A stretch of DNA of 64,000 nt from DATEAV01 sp964575425 (GTDB taxonomy: Bacteria > Chloroflexota > Anaerolineae > Anaerolineales > E44-bin32). The notes under the pieces are model-generated. The model was not told the origin of the DNA, ran no database searches, and saw only the letters and a program-made list of their open reading frames with translations. Positions within the stretch are counted from its first letter, which is position 1. Every line of letters begins with the position of its first letter. Of the stretch, positions 49,841 through 59,415 are shown in pieces. Location of the stretch: positions 6,877 to 70,876 of the forward strand of contig CAZNRD010000012.1 of NCBI GenBank assembly GCA_964575425.1, given 5' to 3'. The translations under genes were made by a program, and so were the position numbers.

Positions 49841-51307
49841 CTAGAAGCAGAGCTTGCCGGGATTCATCACGTTGTTGGGGTCGAAGATTGACTTGATCTT
49901 CCGCGTCACCTGCGTGGTCATGGCATCTGCGTTGTAGACCATGTCGGCCCAGATCCCGTACGGTCGTGAGAAGTACGCCTCCTGCCTCCAGAGCTTACGG
50001 CTGGCCGCGCGGAACAACGCCTGCGTCCGGAGGGCCTCCGTCCTGTTCTCGCGGTCAAAGGGCAGGATGAACTCGCAGTGGCAGCCCACGCCCTGGTGCA
50101 CAGGCTGGATGTAGGTTCCGATGTCTGTTGTCGGAAACCGATGGTCGCTGGCCAGGGCATACATCGTTTCCACATGGCCGGGCGTCTTGTCGAGCGTGGT
50201 CAGGAAGAACAGCTCCTGTGCCCCACCCCTCGATCTCAGCTTCCAGTGGGGTTCCGCAGAGGCCTGCAGGAGGCGAGGCAACAGGTCCTCGCCGCGGCAG
50301 CCCGGCACCGCCGGCAGCAATCGGAGCCCGAATTGCTGGGCGATGTCGCGGATGTCTTCGTGCTGGGCCTCAATCCTTTCTCTTGCGAGAATCTGACCAC
50401 CGGTGATCCCGACAACTGCGGTCCAGGCAGGGAGGGTCCGGCTCAACGGTTCGGTCTCTGCCTGGTCGTGTGCAAGGATGGCGGCCAGACAGGCGCTGTT
50501 GACGATGAAGAGCTCGTCGCCGAAGCGGAATCGCAGCAGTCGATAGGTGAAGTCGACCAATTCCTCCAGCGTGTGGGCCGGCACCAGGCACAGCTTCCGG
50601 AGTGACGGAAGGACCTCGCACTTCACGGAGGCCCAGGTGACGATTCCCATGGTGCCCTGGGCCGCCGAAACGAGCTTGTAGAAGTCGGTCTGCCCCGGCC
50701 CAGGGCCCTGCAAGGGGACGATGCCTCTCCGCCATTTCTCCTCATCATCACTTCGCAGGAATCCCGTTCCGCTCCAGAACTTCTCCCCGTTGCCCCACAC
50801 GATCTCCAGGCTCCGCAGTGGCTCAAGCAGGTTCCACTGGTATCTGGGCGAAATCACTGGCTCCCTCTCCAGCAGGCTGGCGAGGACGGACTTGGATGCC
50901 CGAGGCAGAAGCGGGGTTACGACGCGCAGGCCGTGCCTCTCAAGCTCAGCTTGCAGCTGTGGGAATGTCACGCCTGGCTCGATCACAACCAGTCGGTTCC
51001 TGCGGTCGACCTTCAGGATCCGCCTCATTTCGCTCAAGTCGACGATGATGGCATTGGGAACCGCAGGAGATGAACCACCCCGCATGTGTGGCCCGCCGGA
51101 GCTGATCGGCACCAACGGCGTGAGGGTGGTGTTCGCCCAGGCGACGATTTCCTGCACCTGCCTGACGTCCCGCGGTTTGACCTTGAAGCGGGGTCTCACC
51201 GGGAGGGTCAGATCGCTCGCCAGCGAGAAGCCCTCCTCCAAGCCCGGTTCCTCCAGGACACCTGCCTCGCCGACGATCTCGGTCAACCTTGCCTTGATTT
51301 CATCCAT
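49841..51307 (-). CDS. FAD-binding oxidase (PCMH/GlcD type)
   Basis: A 488-residue flavoprotein, first gene of its operon. Its PCMH domain has VKPRDVRQVQEIVAWANTTL, PISSGGPHMRGGS, LSEMRRILKVDRRNRLVVIE and PGVTFPQLQAELERHGLRV. GTMGIVTWASVKCEVLP precedes the substrate domain, and IKSIFDPNNVMNPGKLCF is the classic GlcD C-terminus. The two oxidases of this operon are clearly diverged from each other, so they may form a heteromer or have different substrates. The start lacks an obvious ribosome-binding site. The 297 bases upstream hold no gene. Confidence 0.88.
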   Translation of the reverse strand: MDEIKARLTEIVGEAGVLEEPGLEEGFSLASDLTLPVRPRFKVKPRDVRQVQEIVAWANTTLTPLVPISSGGPHMRGGSSPAVPNAIIVDLSEMRRILKVDRRNRLVVIEPGVTFPQLQAELERHGLRVVTPLLPRASKSVLASLLEREPVISPRYQWNLLEPLRSLEIVWGNGEKFWSGTGFLRSDDEEKWRRGIVPLQGPGPGQTDFYKLVSAAQGTMGIVTWASVKCEVLPSLRKLCLVPAHTLEELVDFTYRLLRFRFGDELFIVNSACLAAILAHDQAETEPLSRTLPAWTAVVGITGGQILARERIEAQHEDIRDIAQQFGLRLLPAVPGCRGEDLLPRLLQASAEPHWKLRSRGGAQELFFLTTLDKTPGHVETMYALASDHRFPTTDIGTYIQPVHQGVGCHCEFILPFDRENRTEALRTQALFRAASRKLWRQEAYFSRPYGIWADMVYNADAMTTQVTRKIKSIFDPNNVMNPGKLCF

Positions 51308-51604
51308 GGGGGAGCTCTCGCGTTGCGCCGGAAAAGAGACCGAACGGGTTCAGTGAGCGCGTTCAGTCTACATGAATTCAAGGGCCGAGTCAACGAGAGG
51401 GAATGACATCCAATGCGGCTTGAGCATCGGCTGCGCCGGGAAGGCGGCAGGCTTCAACACTCGCGCCAGGGCCGGGACTCGGGGCGCCCAACAGCCGCGA
51501 GCGTCCCCTCAGACGGAGGAGCAGCGGCGGCGGGGCCGGCCGAGATGTCCTCGCCCGTGGCCCGCCCAGGCTGCCACCATGCTTCCGCCGCTCGGGGTCG
51601 GAGT

Positions 51605-53449
51605 TCAGCCTAGAAGCATGGCCTGAGCAAAGACAGTGGCGAAGAGAGGGTGAGCGGCAAGCTCGAGATAGTTGATCCGAGAGGCCAGGTCTCGCGCCGC
51701 CTGCCGCTTGGTGCGAGAGATGAGTGCCAGCTTGGCGCCCATGCCGGCTGCGTTGCCCACCTGGCGGAAGCGCTCCAACGGCAGCCGAGGAAGCAGACCG
51801 ATGGCGATCGCGTTGGTGACATCGATGTAGCTGCCGAACGCCCCGGCGATGATCACCGAATCGATCTCCTGCAGTTCCCGGCCGCTCAACGCAAGCAGCA
51901 TCTCAATGCCGGTGCGCATTGCCCCTTTGGCAAGCTGCAGCTGGCGGACGTCCTGCTGGGTGAAGGCAATAGCACCCCGTCCTGGCTCGGCTGTGCTCCC
52001 GCCGCTGACCGATGATTCATCGACCAGGACGAACTCGCGCACCCCATCCACCTCGCGCACCCGCGGGTGGTTGAGCATGCGTCCGTGCCGATCGATAACC
52101 CCGGCCAGGAAGAGCTGAGCCATCGTGTCGACGATGCCGGATCCACACAACCCCGCCGGTGTCCCGCCGCCGATTGTCTGGCACTCGATTCGGTCCCCGA
52201 CCAGACGCAGTCGTTCGATGGCGCCATTGGCCGCACGCATGCCGTGCTTGATGTGCGCCCCCTCGAATGCCGGCCCGGAGGCGCAGGAGGCGCTGGTCAG
52301 CACGCCTTCGCTGGCCAGGCAGATCTCCGTGTTGGTGCCGATGTCAATGGCCAGGACAAGCCCTTGTTGCTGCTCGACCTGGGCTGCCAGAAGCATCGCC
52401 ACATGGTCGGCGCCGACGTACCCGGCGACATTGGGCAGCAGATGCACGTATGCTCCGGGCGCAATCCGCAAGCCCAGATCGCGTGCCTTCACATTGAGAG
52501 CGGAAGCGACGGCAGGCACGTAAGGGGCAAGGGCGAGCTGTCTGACCGGCAACCCCAAGAACAGATGATGCATCGCCGTATTGCCCACGACAACCATGTC
52601 GACGATGTGCGAGGGTTCGGCGTCGACTCGGGCGCACAGCTCCGAGGCCGCCTCGTTGACGGCACCAACGACGAGTTGGCGCAGAAGCGCGCGTTTGTCT
52701 TCATCCTGCTCGGCAAGGGCGATGCGTGCCACCACATCTTCGCCGTATGCAATCTGCGGGTTCATCAAGCCGTGTGATGACAGCGTCTGGCCGCGGTTGA
52801 GGTCGACCAGGTAGGCGGCGATCTTGGTTGTGCCAAGGTCGACGGCCAGTCCCAGCGGAGCGGATTCGGGCGATAGAAGTCCAATGACCTCACCTTCCCG
52901 CACGACCGCGCGCACGCGCCAGCGGCCGCTCTCGGGATCCACGTGAGCGCGGAGGCTGGGGGATATGTGGCGCAGGACCTCCAGATCGATCGTTGTCGCC
53001 ACAAGGCCGCATTGGTGTTCCAGCGCCTCGGTCAGCCTTCCCGCATCCGCGCGCAGGTCATCCAGCGAGGGAGGCGGCAGCGTGACCACGCAGCTTCTCG
53101 CCACGGGATCCGGTGCTACCGGTGTTTCCTCGCCTTCAACCTGTGTCCGCTGCGGAGACGTCAGTGACTCCAGGGGCACTCGGACCCTGCAGTCGGCCAG
53201 AGGAATCGCGCGGCACGCCAGGCGGTAGCCCTGCGCGATCGCCACCGCGCTGAGGAATTCCGCCTCTTCAGACGTCGGTCTGCATACCTCGCCCTCCATG
53301 ACCTGAACGATGCACCGCCCGCATCCGCCGATCCCGCCGCACAGACTCGCGAGATCCACGCCCAGCTGGCGGGCGCAATCCAGCAGCGTTGCGTCCCTCG
53401 GGCACTTCCCCCGCCGACCGATCGGCTCGAAGTCGATGAAATGGCTCAT
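51605..53449 (-). CDS. ASKHA-domain reductive activator of corrinoid proteins (RACE)
   Basis: A 614-residue protein with an N-terminal [2Fe-2S] domain: Cys37, Cys43 and Cys46 in CGGIGGCGRC and Cys79 in YRLACRA. A linker to about residue 200 leads into an ASKHA ATPase: LAVDLGTTKIAAYLVDL, NTAMHHLFLGL, AGYVGADHVAMLLA, AIDIGTNTEICLA and IAGAFGSYID. RACE proteins use ATP to reduce inactive cob(II)alamin to cob(I)alamin on corrinoid proteins. The only corrinoid proteins in the window are at 19621 and 22761, so this is probably their activator although it stands alone 27 kb away. Confidence 0.93.
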   Translation of the reverse strand: MSHFIDFEPIGRRGKCPRDATLLDCARQLGVDLASLCGGIGGCGRCIVQVMEGEVCRPTSEEAEFLSAVAIAQGYRLACRAIPLADCRVRVPLESLTSPQRTQVEGEETPVAPDPVARSCVVTLPPPSLDDLRADAGRLTEALEHQCGLVATTIDLEVLRHISPSLRAHVDPESGRWRVRAVVREGEVIGLLSPESAPLGLAVDLGTTKIAAYLVDLNRGQTLSSHGLMNPQIAYGEDVVARIALAEQDEDKRALLRQLVVGAVNEAASELCARVDAEPSHIVDMVVVGNTAMHHLFLGLPVRQLALAPYVPAVASALNVKARDLGLRIAPGAYVHLLPNVAGYVGADHVAMLLAAQVEQQQGLVLAIDIGTNTEICLASEGVLTSASCASGPAFEGAHIKHGMRAANGAIERLRLVGDRIECQTIGGGTPAGLCGSGIVDTMAQLFLAGVIDRHGRMLNHPRVREVDGVREFVLVDESSVSGGSTAEPGRGAIAFTQQDVRQLQLAKGAMRTGIEMLLALSGRELQEIDSVIIAGAFGSYIDVTNAIAIGLLPRLPLERFRQVGNAAGMGAKLALISRTKRQAARDLASRINYLELAAHPLFATVFAQAMLLG

Positions 53450-54067
53450 TGGGCGCTCGGAGAGAAGTATAGCCTATGCGCGGTGACAGGCCGGGTTTGC
53501 CCCAAGACGCCGTGTCGGGTTTCGTGGCCAGTCAGGGGAGGGCGGAGCAGCGGGCCCGGAAGCTGACCTGTCTTCCTGGGCATCGCTGGCGCACGTCGAC
53601 CGTCGCCGCGCCTATCTTGCGGGCAGGATCGAAGGCGCAGACCGCGAATGGATGGCGAGAGTCGTGATCGATTCTGTACTGGCTGGCCGATGGCTTACGA
53701 AATGACCCGACGCCTCGGAGGTGCCGGGTCATTCCCCCGCTTGGAGGCGACGGCGGGATTTGCCAGCCCTGGCATCCGGTCGGGCATTGCATGCTGCTCC
53801 TGGGAAAAGCTGCGTGCGGGCGTTGTCTGCCAGGGCCGGCGGGCCAGGCAACCCGCGCATGAGGCTCTTGCACCACCCGGCGGCGGCAAATCGGACCCTT
53901 GCTCGCCTTTGGCCAGATTCCCTGTATTGATCTCGGTTTTCTGAGTTGCCTGGCGAACCCAGACCCTAGACCGTCTTCTGGCGCGAGCCACCCGGCAATG
54001 CCGCGCGTTCTCGATCAGCAGACTACTTCACGGCTTCTGACGTTGTCTCATACGTATCTGAACCCAC
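53450..54067. other. 618-base gap between RACE and fructokinase genes
   Basis: Apart from the hairpin at 53701-53733 no feature is supported. Open frames on both strands overlap each other and match nothing that I recognise. No tRNA or transposase trace was found. The promoter of the RACE gene must lie in the left part, but no clear -35/-10 pair stands out. Confidence 0.4.
53701..53733 (-). terminator. Strong hairpin ending the disaccharide operon
   Basis: A near-complete 33-base hairpin has perfect outer arms of 9 bases (53701-53709 with 53725-53733) and an inner CCTC/GAGG pairing. On the minus strand the stem runs into ATTTCGT. It lies about 335 bases past the fructokinase stop and before the RACE gene, so it would insulate the two units and might work in both directions. 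Confidence 0.6.
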
Positions 54068-55015
54068 TCAGCGTGTGGGTTGCCCACGGGACGTCTGTTC
54101 AAGGTCGTTGCCCACTGTGCGGGTGTCAGCCTCGATCGCCAGGGCAATGGCCCCCAATACCCCGGCTTGCGAACCGAGGGCGGGGGGGACAATGTAGGCC
54201 TCTATCCCTTCAAGAATCGCTGGCGCACGCACGTAACCGTTGAGGCGCTGCTTCACCTGAACGCGCAACCTGGAAAAGAGATGGTGTTGGGTCATGACGC
54301 CGCCGCCCAGGATGATGCGTTGTGGTGAGAGGGTGTAAATGCAGGTGGTCAAGGCCAGGGCGAGGTAATGGGCTTCGAGATCCCAGGCTGGGTGATCGGG
54401 CGGCAGCGACTCGGGCCGGCTGTTCCAACGCTTTTCAATGGCCGGGCCCGAGGCCAGCCCTTCGAAGCAGTCACCATGAAAGGGGCACAAGCCCGGAAAC
54501 GGATCGGCATTTGTGTCATGCGGGAGAGGAATGTGGCCCATTTCAGGATGGAGCAGCCCGTGGAGGCGTTGGGCGCCTACCAGGCCACCGCCCCCAATGC
54601 CGGTCCCCACGGTGAGATAGACAAACGTGTCCAGCCCCTGGGCCGCGCCCCACCGCCATTCGGCTAGCGCGGCCGCGTTCACATCGGTGTCAAAGCCAAT
54701 CGGTATGCTGAATTGGTGTTGAAACAGGCCAACGATGTTGGTGTTGGTCCAACCAGGCTTGGGGGTCGAAGTGATGTAGCCGAAGGTGGGCGAGGTTGGT
54801 CGAAGGTCAAGCGGCCCAAACGACGCAATGCCTAGTGCGGCCAGCGGGCCCAATTGGTCTTGCTGTTGGCGAAAGAACCCGAGGGCATGGCGCAGGGTTT
54901 CATCGGGCGTCGTTGTGGCGAACCGGATTCCGGCGCGTATGTCGCCGGGGCCAGTGCCTACGACACAGGCAAACTTCGTTCCCCCCGCTTCTAGACCGCC
55001 ATAGAGCTGCCTCAT
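54068..55015 (-). CDS. ROK-family fructokinase
   Basis: A 315-residue ROK kinase. GGLEAGGTKFACVVG is the phosphate-binding start, DTDVNAAALAEWRWGAA and VGTGIGGGGLVG form the sugar site, and HPEMGHIPLP carries a zinc-ligand His. CPFHGDCFEGLASGPA, the zinc-binding Cys/His set of Bacillus-type fructokinases (YdhR/GmuE), is complete. It phosphorylates fructose in the cytoplasm. Its position after sucrose phosphorylase makes sense: sucrose phosphorolysis releases free fructose. Confidence 0.92.
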   Translation of the reverse strand: MRQLYGGLEAGGTKFACVVGTGPGDIRAGIRFATTTPDETLRHALGFFRQQQDQLGPLAALGIASFGPLDLRPTSPTFGYITSTPKPGWTNTNIVGLFQHQFSIPIGFDTDVNAAALAEWRWGAAQGLDTFVYLTVGTGIGGGGLVGAQRLHGLLHPEMGHIPLPHDTNADPFPGLCPFHGDCFEGLASGPAIEKRWNSRPESLPPDHPAWDLEAHYLALALTTCIYTLSPQRIILGGGVMTQHHLFSRLRVQVKQRLNGYVRAPAILEGIEAYIVPPALGSQAGVLGAIALAIEADTRTVGNDLEQTSRGQPTR

Positions 55016-55469
55016 AGCCGACTCCTATGATGATAAGCCTGATGCCGACCGCCGTATCTCCGTGAAGTCCAGGTCCAGTTCCGGACTGGCTCAGCGCCAA
55101 TTCGCCAACGAGCGGTGAGCAGCATCCACCTCGGCGGGGAAGGGCTGACCGAGTTCCCCGCTCAAGGCCCTACCCCGTCCGGGCTTATTGTCCACACAGG
55201 AGCCTGTTCGTCCAGCCGTCCTCGATCGACTTGCCAGCATGATGTGCGCCAGGGGGATATTTGGCGAATGATCCATCGATTGCCGACTGAAAGGTGCCAA
55301 CAGGATTGTGGGCCACTAAGTTGCGCGTGGTCGTGACGTGTCGGGAGCGGTCTGCTGGAGGCGAGCCGTCGAGCAATCGTAGGCCCCACACGGAGGAGAG
55401 CAGCCTGGTCGACGGGCAAGCGCTGCACGAACACTCCAATCATAGTCACAGCGCCAGTCCAAAACGAGG
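55016..55469. other. 454-base gap between fructokinase and sucrose phosphorylase genes
   Basis: A minus-strand frame (55162-55557) overlaps the sucrose phosphorylase end and shows no family motif. No transposase, tRNA or terminator is evident. A decayed gene is possible, since the two neighbours are otherwise in one metabolic unit, but I cannot name one. Confidence 0.3.
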
Positions 55470-56939
55470 TCAGGGGAAGTACGTCAGCATTGCGCCCGTC
55501 GCATCGCGATACTGAATGGTCGATGAGCGCAAGTTCAGATCGACCGTGAGAGTGCATTCCTGCGCGTTCTTCTTCCAGCTCAAGCGCAAGCTTTGGTCGT
55601 CCGAGTCCAGAACGGCGAAATCGCCGTCAAAGGCGCCGTACTCATTTCGGAATTCGATCAACCGAATCAGCCGCTGCACCACCGGCTGTTGCAGGGCCTG
55701 CTCTACTTCCTCAACGCTATAGTTGTGCCGATTGATTTCGCGGCCATCGCCTGTTCTTTCCGCTGCGGATTGATCGTTCTCCCCTGCCAGCAGGCCAACA
55801 TAGTAGACCTGCGGGACGCCAGGTGTGAAGAACTGAATAGCCCTGGCAGCCAAATAGGCATCGTCGTTGCAGTCCAGCAGAGAATAGAATGCCCCCCGGA
55901 TCTGATGGACATCGAGACCATCCGGATCCTTATGCCTGGGAGAGAGTACACGGCTGAGATTGGCGCCCCTATTCAGACAGATGTCAACCACCTTGCGAAC
56001 ATCTTCACTTCTATAGAGGCCGTTCAGGTCCGGCATGATCGGCACTCCATCATGACAATCAAGCATGGTGAATTGCCGGTGCGGTCGGATTCTCAGGTAC
56101 TCTTTCAACCTTCTGCCAGTTCCATTCAACAGCGCGTCGAGTACCGTGTATGGCAGGATGAAGTCATAAATCCAATATCCTCTTTCGGCCAAGTTGAACT
56201 GGGCTGCGTAGTCCGCATGGACTTCCGGTAGCACTTCGATCCCAAGGGCATTGGCAAGTCCCGAGATCCACTCCAAGAAGCGATAGATCTCTGGCTGCAC
56301 GAAGAAACACGTGGTTCCTCGCTTCTTGGTCACAAAGCCGACCGCATCCAGCCGTACGATGCTGACACCGTTCTCGGCGAACTTGGTCATGCATTCAGTC
56401 AGCAGGTGGCGCGCGATCTCGGAATTCACGTCGATGTCAACTTGGCCTGAGGGACTCGTCTTGCCGAAAGTCGTCCAGACTCGCACGACTTCACCCGTAT
56501 CCCTGATGGTGAAGGTGGAGAATGGCTCCCGCCGACGCAGAAACATCCTCTCTATCTCGTCGCGTGGAGGATCGCCAGCTGGCCAGATCTTACTTGCGGG
56601 AATGAAGAGGTCGGCATACTCGGACTTGCGCCCGTTCTTGAGGAAATCCTGAAAGTAGATCGATTGCGCGGATAGGTGATTGACCACTAGGTCTAGCAAG
56701 ATGGGGCTCTCTTTGCCGATCCGTCGGACATCTTCCCAGGTGCCGAATTCCGGCGCGATGTCGAGATGGGTCATGGGGGCAAAACCCCGGTCATCGGAAG
56801 ACGGGAACGGGGGCAGAATGTGGATCCCGCCTTTGAAGAGACCAGGGAAATGAGTCTGCAAGATGTGACGAAGCGCTCCTAGATCCCCCCCGAGCGAATC
56901 CGGATAGGTAATCAGCTGGACTTCGTTCTTGACCGTCAT
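55470..56939 (-). CDS. Sucrose phosphorylase (GH13_18)
   Basis: A 489-residue GH13 enzyme of normal sucrose phosphorylase length. It starts NEVQLITYPDSLGGDL and has IHILPPFPSSDDRGFAP, LDLVVNHLS, nucleophile Asp198 in SIVRLDAVGF, acid/base Glu239 in VLPEVHADY and Asp297 in MLDCHDGVP. It splits sucrose with phosphate into glucose-1-phosphate and fructose. Related glucosylglycerate or sucrose-6-phosphate phosphorylases belong to the same subfamily and cannot be excluded. It starts 9 bases after the kinase gene and is part of the disaccharide operon. Confidence 0.92.
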   Translation of the reverse strand: MTVKNEVQLITYPDSLGGDLGALRHILQTHFPGLFKGGIHILPPFPSSDDRGFAPMTHLDIAPEFGTWEDVRRIGKESPILLDLVVNHLSAQSIYFQDFLKNGRKSEYADLFIPASKIWPAGDPPRDEIERMFLRRREPFSTFTIRDTGEVVRVWTTFGKTSPSGQVDIDVNSEIARHLLTECMTKFAENGVSIVRLDAVGFVTKKRGTTCFFVQPEIYRFLEWISGLANALGIEVLPEVHADYAAQFNLAERGYWIYDFILPYTVLDALLNGTGRRLKEYLRIRPHRQFTMLDCHDGVPIMPDLNGLYRSEDVRKVVDICLNRGANLSRVLSPRHKDPDGLDVHQIRGAFYSLLDCNDDAYLAARAIQFFTPGVPQVYYVGLLAGENDQSAAERTGDGREINRHNYSVEEVEQALQQPVVQRLIRLIEFRNEYGAFDGDFAVLDSDDQSLRLSWKKNAQECTLTVDLNLRSSTIQYRDATGAMLTYFP

Positions 56940-56947
56940 AGTAGGCG

Positions 56948-57601
56948 TTATGCAACAGCGACTACTTCATAATCCTTCCCTATCACGAAATCAGCCAGTT
57001 GCTTGTGGCCAGCAATGATCTTGTGTTCCGTGCTTAGCACTTGCTCAGTAAACGGATCGCCTACTTCTTTGCCCCGGTTTCTTTTCTGGCGGTCTTCCAG
57101 GGTGTCCAGCCAATCCCTGGCGATGAATATCCTGGTATCGACGTGCTTGAGCAGAGACGTGTATGTTCCTTCCGCAATCAGGACTCTGATCCCATCCAAC
57201 GTGACGGTCTCTTGCTGGATTGTGTTGGAGTTGTAGTCAACCAGCGGTTTGGTTATCTCTCTTTCCCCTTGGATAGCAGACACCAGATTCCGTTCCATCA
57301 GGTCAAGTCTCACTTCCACATGAGGCCCAAGCCATTGCGGATCGTTTCGCCTCTCCATGTCGTTCGATCTGGGCGGGAGGACAAAGTAGTCATCCTGTCC
57401 CAACACGACACATCTGATACCGTACTTCTCCAATGCGTCTGCAATGGCCCTGCTGGTTGCGGACTTGCCGCTGCCAGATTCCCCTGCGACCGTGATGGTG
57501 TATCTTGTGCTCTTCCGTCTGATTGCATCGATGATCTGTGGGACAATCTGAGCCGCCGCTCGTCTGTGGCATTCTTGGAGTACGACGACGTCGCCTTTCA
57601 T
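56948..57601 (-). CDS. P-loop uridine-kinase-like protein
   Basis: A 217-residue kinase of the uridine kinase/phosphoribulokinase fold. Walker A is AGESGSGKSATSRAIADAL near residue 38-56, followed by CVVLGQDDYFVLPPRS with the catalytic Asp and a lid region (DWLDTLEDRQKRNRGKEV). It is shorter than, and clearly diverged from, classical uridine kinase. The gene is sandwiched between trehalose synthase and sucrose phosphorylase, which suggests it phosphorylates a sugar or nucleoside linked to disaccharide use. The substrate is not known. Confidence 0.8.
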   Translation of the reverse strand: MKGDVVVLQECHRRAAAQIVPQIIDAIRRKSTRYTITVAGESGSGKSATSRAIADALEKYGIRCVVLGQDDYFVLPPRSNDMERRNDPQWLGPHVEVRLDLMERNLVSAIQGEREITKPLVDYNSNTIQQETVTLDGIRVLIAEGTYTSLLKHVDTRIFIARDWLDTLEDRQKRNRGKEVGDPFTEQVLSTEHKIIAGHKQLADFVIGKDYEVVAVA

Positions 57602-57763
57602 GGTGGTCTCCCAGTCGCTGCATTGGCGGGTCTCTCTTCGGAGTGGACGAGGGTTGGGAGGCCCTGCCCCTTGCCCCGGCGCGGAGACTGCTTGGCCAGT
57701 GCCACCTTCGCGCTCAGGAGTTTCGTGCCGCCGCCTCCGATGGCGCGTTTCGGGGAGAAACCG

Positions 57764-59368
57764 TTACTCTCCATTGGGCAGCCGAAGCCAGAGATAGGAG
57801 TAAGGTTTGAGTTCCAGTTCCGCCCCCAGGGAGACGACGGAGGATGAGAGCAGGTCGAGGCAATCCTTTCGATACTGCGGCGGGACAACGACGGACTGCA
57901 CGTCATGGCTCAGATTGCCGAGAACGAGCACGACATCATCCCCCTTCTGGCGCAGGTATGCCGCCACCGTCGGGTTGCCGATCTCCACCCACTCCATGCT
58001 GTCGCTGCCAAATGCGGCGTGTCCTTTTCGCACGGCGATCATCTTCTGGATGGTATGGAACAGCGAGTAAGGATCTCTCAACTGGGCGGCCACATTGACG
58101 TTGGGAAACGCCAGATCTCCTTTGACGAGTTCCGTGTACGGGGTTCCGGTGGTGAAGCCTGCGTTGGGGGAAGAGTCCCATTGCATGGGCGTACGGACGC
58201 CGTTTCGGTCGAACAGGTCGAGGTTATCACCCATTCCGATCTCATCGCCGTAGTAGATGATGGGCGCACCGGGCAAGGTGAAGAGGAGCGACTTCGCCAG
58301 TTCGATCTTGCGGCGATCGTTATCCAACAGGGGCGCAAGGCGCCGGCGGATGCCCAGGTTCAAGCGCATCCGAGGATCAGGCGCATACTCCGCCCACATC
58401 CACTCGCGCTCCTCCTCGGTTACCATCTCGAGGGTGAGCTCGTCGTGATTCCTCAGGAACGTGCACCACTGACAGTCCGGGGGGATGGGTGCGGTCTTCT
58501 CCATTACCCAGCGGATGGGTCCGACCTCGCCGCGGCGCAGAGCCATGAAGATGCGCGGCATGAGCGGGAAGTGGAACGCCATGTGGAACTCATCGCCTTC
58601 GCCGAAGTAGGGACGCACATCCTCGGGCCATTGGTTCGCCTCGGAGAGAAGGACGCACCCTGGATAGCGTTCGCTTGTGAAGGAGCGCAACCGCTTCAGA
58701 TAGGCGTGCGTCTCCGGGAGGTTCTCGCAGACGGTGCCTTCGCGCTCAAAGAGGTAGGGCGCTGCGTCCACACGGAAGCCGTCAATGCCGATTTCCAGCC
58801 AGAAGCGCGCCACGTTGAGCATTTCATCCTGGACTTTCGGGTTATCGAAGTTCAGGTCGGGCTGGCTGGAATAGAAGCGATGCCAGTAGTACTGGGCGGC
58901 TTGCTCGTCCCACGTCCAGTTGGAGGATTCGGTGTCGACGAAGACTATTCGCGCGTCCCTGTACTTCTGGTCCGTGTCGCTCCAGACGTAGTAGTCGCGG
59001 TAGGGCGAGCTCCTACTGGAACGTGCGGACTGGAACCAGGGATGTTCATCGGAAGTGTGATTCAGCACCAGATCCATGATGATGCGGATTCCGTGGGAAT
59101 GAGCTGCCTCGATCAGTACCTTGAGATCGTCCAGTGACCCGTAGGCGCGGTCCACGTCGTAGTAGTCTGCAACGTCATAGCCGTCGTCCTTGAGCGGAGA
59201 GGGATAGACGGGCATCATCCAAACGCAGTCCACACCGAGGATCTGTAGGTAGTCGATCTTTTCGGCAATCCCGCGCAGGTCGCCGCGTCCGTCGCCATTG
59301 CTGTCCTTGAAGGCGCGGACCGCAACTTCGTAGAAGACCGCATTCTTGTACCAGAACTCATCGTTCAT
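57764..59368 (-). CDS. treS: Trehalose synthase (maltose alpha-D-glucosyltransferase, GH13_16)
   Basis: A 534-residue GH13 enzyme. The ATG at 59368 gives MNDEFWYKNAVFYEVAVRAF, the typical TreS start; a longer frame runs through the GH1 remnant and is rejected. Catalytic residues are Asp201 (GFRVDAAPYL), Glu243 (LSEANQWPED) and Asp309 (FLRNHDEL). YDVADYYDVDRAYGSLDD and LNHTSDEHPWFQ are family segments. It interconverts maltose and trehalose. It lacks the fused maltokinase domain found in some TreS proteins. It follows an alpha-glucoside importer, so its substrate arrives by that route. Confidence 0.9.
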   Translation of the reverse strand: MNDEFWYKNAVFYEVAVRAFKDSNGDGRGDLRGIAEKIDYLQILGVDCVWMMPVYPSPLKDDGYDVADYYDVDRAYGSLDDLKVLIEAAHSHGIRIIMDLVLNHTSDEHPWFQSARSSRSSPYRDYYVWSDTDQKYRDARIVFVDTESSNWTWDEQAAQYYWHRFYSSQPDLNFDNPKVQDEMLNVARFWLEIGIDGFRVDAAPYLFEREGTVCENLPETHAYLKRLRSFTSERYPGCVLLSEANQWPEDVRPYFGEGDEFHMAFHFPLMPRIFMALRRGEVGPIRWVMEKTAPIPPDCQWCTFLRNHDELTLEMVTEEEREWMWAEYAPDPRMRLNLGIRRRLAPLLDNDRRKIELAKSLLFTLPGAPIIYYGDEIGMGDNLDLFDRNGVRTPMQWDSSPNAGFTTGTPYTELVKGDLAFPNVNVAAQLRDPYSLFHTIQKMIAVRKGHAAFGSDSMEWVEIGNPTVAAYLRQKGDDVVLVLGNLSHDVQSVVVPPQYRKDCLDLLSSSVVSLGAELELKPYSYLWLRLPNGE

Positions 59369-59415
59369 GCATTGGTATCCACGCCCCCCTGAAGAGAGAG
59401 CCGAGTCATTGGTGA

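Noticed and set aside
53450..54067. Possible RNA gene in the gap next to the fructokinase gene
   Set aside because: Apart from the terminator-like hairpin, no cloverleaf or conserved RNA core could be seen.
55162..55557. 131-codon frame between fructokinase and sucrose phosphorylase genes
   Set aside because: It overlaps the 3' end of the phosphorylase gene and matches no family; at best it is the trace of a lost gene.
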